A stretch of DNA of 13,117 bases, from the NCBI GenBank assembly GCA_035630195.1, contig DASQLD010000449.1, positions 1 through 13,117 on the forward strand, given 5' to 3'. The notes under the pieces were generated by a model, which was given only the letters and a program-made list of their open reading frames with translations, made no database searches and had not been told where the DNA came from. The position numbers and the translations under genes are program-made. The stretch comes from DASQDN01 sp035630195 (GTDB lineage: Bacteria; Acidobacteriota; Terriglobia; Bryobacterales; Bryobacteraceae). Positions 7,701 through 13,117 of the stretch are shown here, in pieces (positions within the stretch are counted from its first letter, which is position 1; the number at the start of each line of letters is the position of its first letter).

Positions 7701-7928
7701 AGCCGGCACTGCCGGAATGATAAAGAAGCCACTACCATCCGCGACGCTCGATCGCCGGGACCCGGTCTGCTGATCGACCAGTTCCACTTTGGCGCCCGCA
7801 ACAACGGCTCCTGACGGATCTTTGACCTCTCCTGAAATCGTGCCCGTGCTCAATTGCGCGCCCAATCTCATTGCGCAAACCAAGGAGCCTAGCAAGATGG
7901 TCCGAGCTACCGACGACGCAGTCAACAT
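4752..7928 (-). CDS. Oar-like TonB-dependent outer-membrane receptor
   Basis: A large outer-membrane beta-barrel protein (1058 residues) of the Oar-like TonB-dependent family that is expanded in soil Acidobacteriota. Members are thought to import carbohydrates or other large ligands, but the ligand is not readable here. Residues 1-25 form a signal peptide ending LGAQ. A carboxypeptidase-regulatory-like domain follows (GTISGEVKDPSGAVVAGAKV, with YTLTMETSGFKT), then the plug with ETRVRELPLNGRN and NNYTLDGG, then YSAEYGRNRGATVNAVTRSG at the start of the barrel. The last strand, PRVIELGLKIRF, ends in Phe, the usual signal for barrel assembly. I chose ATG 7928 because AAGGAG lies 9 nt upstream; in-frame starts at 7949 and 8000 would put extra charged residues before the signal peptide. 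I see no frameshift. It stands alone, without an adjacent lipoprotein or TonB/ExbBD gene. Confidence 0.93.
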   Translation of the reverse strand: MLTASSVARTILLGSLVCAMRLGAQLSTGTISGEVKDPSGAVVAGAKVELVDQQTGSRRSSVADGSGFFIIPAVPAGIYTLTMETSGFKTLKQRDIRLEVNQNLTIPISLEVGQVNESVSVTVAVGQVDTVASSVKEVVDETRVRELPLNGRNVLQLQQLVNGAVFVGSGDQDANTPAFQVNGGTGASNNYTLDGGQHSDSFFNSAINFPNPDAIQEFSIQTSSYSAEYGRNRGATVNAVTRSGSNSFHGSVFEFLRNDRLDARNFFSAKAPPFKRNQFGATLGGPIIRNKTFFFGAWEAMRERGAPSTASFQTLTARMRTGDFSELSKPILDPLTNTPFPGNIIPANRLSAPALKFLEQYTPLPTLPNGLFSGNQRTSVNRNQYVGRADHELSPNDRIFARYLTNRDSSLVNRGSFTDWYQDQHFTRHALTVNETHTFSPTLLNSFSFTFNRVVTAIDIIPHFDWTALGANIPATVPDQKGWTVVGLPGYFSAQNGVPWSVKRNTFQFDDTATWIRGKHTMRTGAQIGRYQTEQFYEYLSAGSMNFSGQFSGDPASDFVLGRVSSLRQASPGLNSLRQTLWGFFFSDDIRLTSRLTLNTGLRYEPYFGFRELHGYAAGFRPGRQSVVWPSAPTGQLFQGDEGIPDRIFQPDWNNFAPRVGFAWDVLGNQKLALRAGYGIFYDSIAGIRLNRFPLNQPFLLDVNVFDRPLADPFLGQSPFPYTPPATPEEKANYKFFTPTGMSSANESMVTPYTQQWNLTLEQQLPGDMVLSTGYVASKSSHLFGSRNINPAIYGPGATVANTQARRLYSLFGPIEDEHTIGYSQYHSLQVLLRRRMSRTFTLQTAYTLSKNTGYTASQGEGSLGTRNPFNATLDNGILGLDATHVFSGSAVVQLPLLTNSNTFVRHVLGGWQTTGIVQIQSGFPFTVRSGADNSRTGQNLDTADLVGTPSLTSGNRGDKVRQWFNTSAFAANALGTFGTTGINTMRGPGLWNVDVGIFKIFRFMETKELQFRSEFFNVFNNVNLGLPNSTLVSSAFGRITTTTTPPRVIELGLKIRF

Positions 7929-7937
7929 ACCAGATTT

Positions 7938-7943
7938 CTCCTT
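7938..7943 (-). promoter_or_regulatory. Shine-Dalgarno site fixing the receptor start
   Basis: AAGGAG on the minus strand, 9 nt before ATG 7928. It favours this start over the upstream in-frame alternatives. Confidence 0.75.
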
Positions 7944-8038
7944 CCACATGAGCCAAGAATCGACGCGGAAGTCGTCACGATTGAGACGAGCGAGAACCAA
8001 TGGTTTGGGAGGACTACCGTCCGATTCGGTTCGGTGCC

Positions 8039-8044
8039 ATTATA
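8039..8044 (-). promoter_or_regulatory. Candidate -10 box (TATAAT) for the receptor gene
   Basis: A perfect TATAAT on the minus strand within GCGGATATAATGGC, about 110 nt before ATG 7928. No convincing TTGACA-like box sits 16-18 bp upstream of it. The rest of the 344-bp gap (7929-8272) between the receptor and the divergent receiver gene shows nothing else I can support. Confidence 0.45.
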
Positions 8045-8272
8045 TCCGCGACTCGACGACGACTCGGGCTCCGATACACTTCCGGAATGGCTTTCGCGAC
8101 TTAGTCCCGAAGTGGGCGTTGTGTGTATAACCGGGTAGTGGTGGAGCGTTGCCATGGCATTGTCTGTGGCGCTCGACGATCGAGAGGATCGCATACTAGA
8201 CCGTTCGAACCGCCGCTACACAGAAAAGCCGCCGAACGGTAGGATCATCACGACCTTTGAAGGAATACGAAA

Positions 8273-8774
8273 ATGACATAGGGGCCGCAACAGCTTAGCC
8301 CGGCTGACGTTCGGCCGGCTGAAATCCTTATCGTTGAGGACGAGGCCGCCGTCGCCCTTGAATTTCAGGGACGGCTCACAGCCCTGGGTTATGAGGTGCC
8401 TAACTTTGCTTCGACGGGAGAGCAGGCAATTCAATTCATCGAACAGCGATTGCCAGATCTGGTTTTGATGGATGTGGTGCTTACCGGAGCGATGAGCGGA
8501 ACCCAGGCGGCGAAGCTCATCCGGGGAGCGGTTCCAAACGCCCGTAGTCTATCTGACCGCGTATAGCGATTCTACGACGATCGAACAAATCAAGGAAACG
8601 GGTGAGCACGGATTTCTCACCAAGCCATTTCGGCCGCAGGACCTGAGCGCCGTCATCGAACTCGCGCTGGCCCGGCACGAGAAAGAGAGTTTCGCGGCCG
8701 GCAGGCCCATGTTAACAGAAGGGGCAGTAGCGTTCGCCGGCGGCAGGGTGAACCGACTTCCCTGTTCTGTTTAA
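8273..8774 (+). pseudogene. Response-regulator receiver-domain gene, twice inactivated
   Basis: A CheY-like receiver domain, the phosphorylated partner of a histidine kinase. ATG 8273 has GAAGGA 8 nt upstream, but codon 3 is TAG (8279-8281). The same frame then continues with AEILIVEDEAAVALEFQ (acidic pocket), GYEVPNFASTGEQAIQF and LPDLVLMDVVLTG, the phospho-acceptor Asp. At a run of four G (8523-8526) one base too many shifts the frame, and the first frame ends at 8564-8566. Dropping one G restores IRERFQTPVVYLTAYSDSTT, HGFLTKPFRPQDL with the conserved Thr/Ser and Lys, and LALARHEKE, ending at TAA 8772-8774. All receiver key residues are therefore present but split. The tail after HEKE has no recognised output domain; related proteins often continue into PAS or kinase domains, so the gene may also be truncated. 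Confidence 0.85.
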
Positions 8775-8884
8775 GAATCCTCACTGCACATCGCATTTGG
8801 TGGTAACGCCCTTTGCAGTCGCTATCGGAAAGAAGGTTTAACGCCTTGCCACACTACAATACTCAGCTGCCTCGGCTGTTTCGC

Positions 8885-9423
8885 CTATCGGCCCGGGTCC
8901 AAACGTAAGATCGCCCATAGGTGGCAGTCCGCATGGCGTTCTTCCGGATGCATTGTGCGCAGCTGCCGCTGGACTTCAACCGCACGGCGAAAATCCGTAA
9001 GCAACCCCAGGGTCGACAGTTCAGAGTTGGCAAACACATCAGGGAAGCCGCCGCAATTAGTGAGCGCACTTATGGAACACTCGCTATCAACAAGATCGTA
9101 TCCGAGAAAGCGGAAATCGGCGAGCCGTCGGCCGTCCGGAGGTGCAGTCGGATCGCGAAATACGCACAGCACATTTTTGTGTTCAATCGGCGCGACGCGT
9201 TTCATCAAGAAGTCGAAGTCAGTGAAGAAGTGCAGCATGAAGTCTTCGTTCACTATGTGTGGCCAGTACTCCTCTTTGACGTCACGGAGAAGGGGTGGGC
9301 AGAGTAGCGCATCAAGCGACACCAACTCCTCAAGCTGCTCAGGCCAGACCATTCGACGTACTTGTCCCAGCGTTGGCCGTCAATCGGTGTGAATGGTTCA
9401 GTCGCGATAAACCATGGCGTCAT
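8885..9423 (-). pseudogene. Unknown soluble protein gene with one-base frameshift
   Basis: ATG 9423 has GAGGAG 11 nt upstream and reads MTPWFIATEPFTPIDGQRWD, then KYVEWSGLS. Loss of one base near 9336 shifts to QLEELVSLDALLCPPLLRDV, EEYWPHIVNEDFMLHFFTD, FDFLMKRVA, NVLCVFRDP, FRFLGYDLVDSECSISALTN and CGGFPDVFANSEL, ending with HPEERHADCHLWAI at TAG 8885-8887. Restoring one base gives 179 residues. Without repair, a 155-residue frame from ATG 9352 remains, but it has no good ribosome site and lacks the sensible N-terminus. The protein resembles uncharacterised proteins I associate with Planctomycetes and Acidobacteria. No catalytic motif or membrane segment is evident, so I assign no function. 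Confidence 0.65.
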
Positions 9424-9477
9424 TCCCGATACTTCTCCTCATCAACCACCGGCCAGAATGGCCGTAGGCCCGGCCTA

Positions 9478-9497
9478 AGCCCGTTGGGTCAAAATAG
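9478..9497 (+). repeat. Left terminal inverted repeat of the second element
   Basis: AGCCCGTTGGGTCAAAATAG, the inverted counterpart of 10615-10634 (16 of 20 identical). Confidence 0.68.
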
Positions 9498-10571
9498 TCA
9501 CGCCGCACGGGCATAATAGCGGAGTAGACCTCCCGAGCGTTGCCTGGATTTAACGCGAGTGGCGGGGCTAGCTCGGTCAATCGGCTCGGGGAACAGAATG
9601 ACATTTCCCTTGCCCTGATGCGGACGCTCGGCATGAAAATGCGCAAGATACTCTTTCAACGCTCGTCGGAGCGAAGTCTCGCCGACCAGGATCAGCTTCG
9701 ATAAACACTCCTGTTTTACCGAGCATACCTATCTCTCCGCGAATGCGTTCAGGTTGGGCGACCGCGGAGGTAGCTGCAGTGGTTCCACGCCCCCGGCGCG
9801 CAGGATAGATCGGAATCCGGCGCAGAACTTTGTGTCGAGGTCATGCAGAACATAGCGCTGGCCCATCAGGGCTCCGCCTTCGGCATCCGTCAGATTACGA
9901 GCCACCTGTTGCATCCACTCCTCCGTCGGGTGCCGGGTCATTCCAGCCAGTGTCACTCGCCTTGTTTCCAGCTGGATGACAAACAGAACGTAGTACGTTG
10001 CCGGACCTCGCCAGGTGAGCACCTCGGCAGTAAAGAAATCCATGCCTGCCAGAACCGCCATGTGCGAGGCGATGAAGTCCTTCCACGCGGTCGTCTGGCT
10101 CCGTTTCGGAGCCGGCGCGATCCCATGCCGGCGCAGCACATTGCCGACCGTCTGGTCAGAGATCTCGTGGCCGAGGTTGGCGAGTGCGCAGGCGATCCGG
10201 TCATAACCCCAGCCGGAATTCTCGGGCGCCATCCGCACAATCAGCACCTCCACCTCGGCGTCAATCCTCGGCCGACCCGGATACGAGCGGGACTTCGAGC
10301 CATCGAACTTCTGCGCCACCAGTTTCGCGAACCAACGGAGGATGGTCTCGGGTTTGGCGACCAGGGCTACCTTCATCAGTCCCTTCCGCCCCAGCCTTTT
10401 GCCGATCTCGGCCAGCGTGGACCGCTCCTCGTTAGAGAGCCGCAGTCGTGCTGGCGCATGCGCCCTGAGGATCCGGTTCTCCGCGACAAGGTACTCGACC
10501 TGAAGCAGCAGCTCCTGATTGACCAGCCCCGTCACGTACGCCAGCAGCCGGGCCACTTGGTAGCCTTTCAT
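9498..10571 (-). pseudogene. Integrase-core (rve) transposase with Trp-to-stop mutation
   Basis: A DDE transposase of the retroviral-integrase-core type, common in Acidobacteriota and Planctomycetes. From ATG 10571 (MKGYQVARLLAYVTGLVNQE) it has a helix-turn-helix region (RSTLAEIGKRLGRK and AKPETILRWF), SYPGRPRIDAE, and GWGYDRIACALANLGHEISD with QTVGNVLRRHGIAPAPKRSQ. The first catalytic Asp is in LAGMDFFTAEVLTWRG (D178) and the second in VLHDLDTKF (D244/D246), followed by LPPRSPNLNAFAER. A TAG at 9729-9731 stands where FAERW has Trp. The same frame continues with SVKQECLSKLILVGE (catalytic Glu), EYLAHFHAERPHQGKGNV and GGLLRYYARAA to TGA 9498-9500. Complete, it would be 357 residues with all three catalytic residues, so one TGG-to-TAG change separates it from an intact gene. 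Confidence 0.88.
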
Positions 10572-10614
10572 CCAGCCTGCATCTTCTCAGGTGATTGATT
10601 CGGAACGCTTTTCA

Positions 10615-10634
10615 GTTTTTTGACCGTACGGGCT
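10615..10634 (-). repeat. Right terminal inverted repeat of the second element
   Basis: On the minus strand it reads AGCCCGTACGGTCAAAAAAC and pairs with 9478-9497. Confidence 0.68.
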
Positions 10635-10680
10635 CCGACGGGAACAATTCAGGATCCGCCAGGTCCCCAGGAAAGAGGAA

Positions 10681-10715
10681 AGGCCGGCTCCCCTCCTTGC
10701 GAGGAAAGCCGGCCT
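10681..10715 (-). terminator. Intrinsic terminator after the second receptor gene
   Basis: A perfect 9-bp GC-rich stem, AGGCCGGCT and AGCCGGCCT, with further partial pairing (CCTC/GAGG) inside. In the minus direction it is followed by TTTCCTCTTT. It lies about 55 bp past the receptor stop codon. Confidence 0.72.
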
Positions 10716-10768
10716 GATTTCCGGAATAAACTGTCAGCCTCGTTCAGGGGTTGACAGGTCGCTCCATA

Positions 10769-13117
10769 TCAGAACGCCAACCGGAGCGCGAACTGTAGAA
10801 TTCGCGGACTTGATGCCGAAGATATGCGACCGAAGTTCGGACTGTTGAATGTGACGTTCGCGGGCCCGAGATTTGCGTGGTTCAGGACGTTGAACGCCTC
10901 GGCGCGGAACTGGAGCGAGGTCGATTCGGCGAGCGGGAACGATTTGAAAAGCGAGTAGTCAATATTCCACCGGCCCGGATCCCGAAGTTGATTGCGGCCT
11001 CCGTTCCCAATGGTACCGATCGCGTTTGTTCTGAAAGCCCCTGTATTAAACCAGGAGCGGATCTGCTCGTCCTTTGACCGGTCGCTCTCGACCTCCCACG
11101 ACTGGCCCGTCAAGTCGGCGAACTGGCCTCCGATTCCGGAGAACGCATTGTCTACGCCGCTCACGACGGTAGTGGGAAGACCCGTGCCGGCCGTAAAGAT
11201 AAAGTTGTTCTGCCAGGAGCCAAGGAGTTGGCGCACGATCATCGACCGGTTAGTCAGACCCGGCGATTCGTAGATTCCCGACATAACCAACCTGTGTGTC
11301 AGATCAAAATCGGATACGCCACGATTTCGGTTGTAGTTGAAAGGATCGGGTCCAGTGTTATGTGTGTTCCCTGTGGAAGAGGACAGCGAATCGATCGACT
11401 TAGACCACGTGTAGTTGCTTAAGATACTGAACCCGTGACTCCATCGCTTCTGTATGGTTGCCTGCAACGCGTGATAGTTCGACCAGGAGCTGTTGGTTCC
11501 GAGTTGGAGACCGGCAATCGGCTGATACGGCCGTCGCGCGTTCAAGTTAGAGGCATTGGCGCCGGGTCCATACAGAGCAGGATTGATTTCAGCCGCCTGT
11601 AAGAGGTGCGTCCCTTTCGACCCAACGTAGCCAAGGCGCACGAGCACATCGGAGATCTGGTGTTCGACGATGAAGTTCCAATTCTGCAGGTAGGAGGTAG
11701 GCATGTTCTTCGATGGCAACGCCCAGGTGCTGTACGGTGTGAAGGTAAAGGAGGATTCGGGAGTGAAAGGTGTTGGATCGAGGATCGGACCGCCGTTGTA
11801 TGGGTCGGACATCTTCACTGGCCCATTCATTGTGACGAGTCTGACGAAAGGTTCCCCGCTGCCGACTCGATTGTTGAGAATGCCGACCGCCAGATCATAG
11901 AAGATTCCATAAGCGCTGCGGATCACCGTTTTCGGTCCGACTTGATAAGCGACACCGACTCTAGGCGCGAAATTGTTATTGTCTGGCTGCACCACGGCAT
12001 CCTCGATACCTGGATCGCCTAGGAACTGCAGTCCGACAGGCGCGTTCGGGAATCGAGTGCTTCGCGTGCCGGGAATGAACGTGGCCTGTTTGTCGGCCAG
12101 ATTCTCTTTGAAGTCGTATCGCGGATCCCAGCGCAGACCGAGGTTCAGAGTCAACCGAGAAGTGATACGCCAGTCATCCTGTGCAAAGAATGCAGGATAG
12201 TTGTTTGTCAGCAATTCCGACCAAGCCGATTGCTGGCGCCACGACGCAGCTTGCCCCATTAAAAATTCTGCGAAGGCATTGCCAGCATTGTTCCTGCCGG
12301 CGTCGCTGAACAGTTGGCCACTGAACCCGATCTGACCACCGCTGCTGAATGGCGCAGTCTTATCCAGCCTGTAATGGCGGTAATCGATGCCGAATCGAAG
12401 ATTGTGCCGGCCGCTCGCATAATTGACCACGTCTGTAATCTGATCGTTCTTCTGAATCTGCGAAAATCCCTGTCCAATATCGAAGCCTGACCACCCTGTG
12501 ATCGTCGCATTGAGCGTTGGCAGGTCCGGCAAGACCTTCACACGTGCGCCATAACCTTCGAGAGATCGCGACAAGAGTTCTGCGGGAGGGTTGGAGTTCG
12601 ATTCCGTGACATTGTGCGTATAGTTGAAATCGTTGACCCAGTTCGAGGAAAGCATCCATGTATGATTTGCCGTGATGTTTCGCGAATGCGCCTTTTGGCC
12701 CGCGGTAACGATGTACAGATGCTCAGGAGCATAGTTCCATGGCGAATCCTGCAAGAACTGGAATACACGCACAGAAGTGCGCTGTTTGGTGGTCAACTGA
12801 TGGTCGAACCGCCCGATAAATTGGTCTTCCGTACTCTTCGTTGTCGGCGACGCCAGCCGAACCTGATATCCATTCGCCGCAGTCGATGGCGGCATCAGTT
12901 CCAACATCTTCGTCGCTACTGGATCGAAGCGACTGGTTGGGATGATGTTTCCCGGGAACGGCTGCCTCGTCAATGGATCGAGAACCCGTCCGGTCCCATT
13001 GGCAAGCAACCACTCGGAAAGATCGCCGCGCTTCATCGCTTCTGTTGGAGTGGTTCGGACGACGCCAGGAGTGGCGGTACTGGCTCTGGTGCCCTGGTAA
13101 GCGAAAAAGAAGAAGGT
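10769..13117 (-). CDS. Oar-like TonB-dependent receptor, 5' end outside window
   Basis: A second receptor of the same family as the one at 4752-7928, open to the right edge, with 782 residues visible. The frame enters as TFFFFAYQGTRASTATPG, the position reached in the first receptor just after the plug (its KTFFFGAWEAMRERG). The signal peptide, regulatory-like domain and plug must therefore lie beyond the window, roughly 300 residues. Visible family landmarks are DPLTRQPFPGNIIPTSRFDP, PDNNNFAPRVGVAYQ, SAYGIFYD, QNWNFIVEHQIS with VRLGYVGSKGTHLL, NYHALQATIQKRWSHGFSI and NYTWSKSIDS, LQFRAEAFNVLNHANLG, and the final strand PRILQFALRLAF ending in Phe. There is no internal lesion. The ligand cannot be inferred. 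It is clearly diverged from the first receptor, so this is not a recent duplication. Confidence 0.92.
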   Translation of the reverse strand, partial: TFFFFAYQGTRASTATPGVVRTTPTEAMKRGDLSEWLLANGTGRVLDPLTRQPFPGNIIPTSRFDPVATKMLELMPPSTAANGYQVRLASPTTKSTEDQFIGRFDHQLTTKQRTSVRVFQFLQDSPWNYAPEHLYIVTAGQKAHSRNITANHTWMLSSNWVNDFNYTHNVTESNSNPPAELLSRSLEGYGARVKVLPDLPTLNATITGWSGFDIGQGFSQIQKNDQITDVVNYASGRHNLRFGIDYRHYRLDKTAPFSSGGQIGFSGQLFSDAGRNNAGNAFAEFLMGQAASWRQQSAWSELLTNNYPAFFAQDDWRITSRLTLNLGLRWDPRYDFKENLADKQATFIPGTRSTRFPNAPVGLQFLGDPGIEDAVVQPDNNNFAPRVGVAYQVGPKTVIRSAYGIFYDLAVGILNNRVGSGEPFVRLVTMNGPVKMSDPYNGGPILDPTPFTPESSFTFTPYSTWALPSKNMPTSYLQNWNFIVEHQISDVLVRLGYVGSKGTHLLQAAEINPALYGPGANASNLNARRPYQPIAGLQLGTNSSWSNYHALQATIQKRWSHGFSILSNYTWSKSIDSLSSSTGNTHNTGPDPFNYNRNRGVSDFDLTHRLVMSGIYESPGLTNRSMIVRQLLGSWQNNFIFTAGTGLPTTVVSGVDNAFSGIGGQFADLTGQSWEVESDRSKDEQIRSWFNTGAFRTNAIGTIGNGGRNQLRDPGRWNIDYSLFKSFPLAESTSLQFRAEAFNVLNHANLGPANVTFNSPNFGRISSASSPRILQFALRLAF

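Larger units (their letters stand above)
9478..10634 (-). mobile_element. Insertion element with integrase-core transposase, about 1157 bp
   Basis: The element is bounded by inverted repeats matching at 16 of 20 positions, both beginning AGCCCGT and sharing GGTCAAAA. The transposase stop codon abuts the left repeat, and its start is 44 nt inside the right repeat, as expected for a compact insertion sequence. No clear target duplication is visible in the flanks. I do not assign a named IS family. Confidence 0.72.

Noticed and set aside
3849..9731. Recoding of TAG as an amino acid, since three interrupting stops are TAG
   Set aside because: TAG also ends the unknown gene at 8885-8887, other genes here carry frameshifts or a TGA that recoding cannot explain, and the Gln-like and Trp positions replaced do not point to one amino acid.
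9843..10598. 251-residue plus-strand ORF
   Set aside because: It is antisense to the integrase-core transposase, whose motifs are clear on the minus strand.
1..13117. CRISPR array, rRNA, riboswitch or a multi-gene defence system
   Set aside because: No regularly spaced repeats, rRNA-like sequence, conserved leader fold or co-directional gene set of that kind was seen.

Overview
This window looks like a piece of an Acidobacteriota genome, most likely of the Solibacter/Bryobacterales kind. The evidence is two large Oar-like TonB-dependent outer-membrane receptors (N-terminal carboxypeptidase-regulatory-like domain, RELPLNGRN plug motif, C-terminal Phe) and an M23 peptidase and transposases of types common in that group. 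This is judged from remembered protein families; no database search was run.

Layout. (1) 180-1520, minus: a secreted M23 metallopeptidase gene broken by three single-base losses and one in-frame stop. (2) 1606-~2040, minus: an unidentified gene, probably also frameshifted. (3) 2190-3501: a plasmid-like replication module. A RepA-type initiator gene (plus) is preceded by clustered GTTYTGACACAG-like repeats resembling iterons, and among them lies the 3' half of a tRNA-Pro (anticodon loop to CCA), a classic attachment-site signature. (4) 3631-4454: an IS6-family element with good terminal inverted repeats but a dead transposase. It cuts off a small unknown gene at 4455-4634. (5) 4752-7928, minus: a complete Oar-like receptor with signal peptide, strong Shine-Dalgarno, upstream TATAAT and a downstream hairpin. 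(6) 8273-8774, plus: a response-regulator receiver gene killed by a stop at codon 3 and a one-base frameshift. (7) 8885-9423, minus: an unknown gene with a one-base frameshift. (8) 9478-10634: a second insertion element with an integrase-core transposase, 16/20 terminal repeats and a Trp-to-stop mutation. (9) 10681-10715: an intrinsic terminator, then 10769-13117, minus: a second Oar-like receptor running off the right edge.

Overall it reads as an accessory region in decay: an old integrated or integrating plasmid and insertion elements set beside surface-receptor genes. At least five genes are broken (M23, IS6 transposase, receiver, unknown 8885-9423, integrase-core transposase) and two more probably are. 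The two receptors and repA are open. No operon-like functional system of a new kind is evident. The most notable signals are the tRNA-Pro fragment inside a candidate iteron origin and the concentration of small lesions, which could be real decay or, in part, sequence error.
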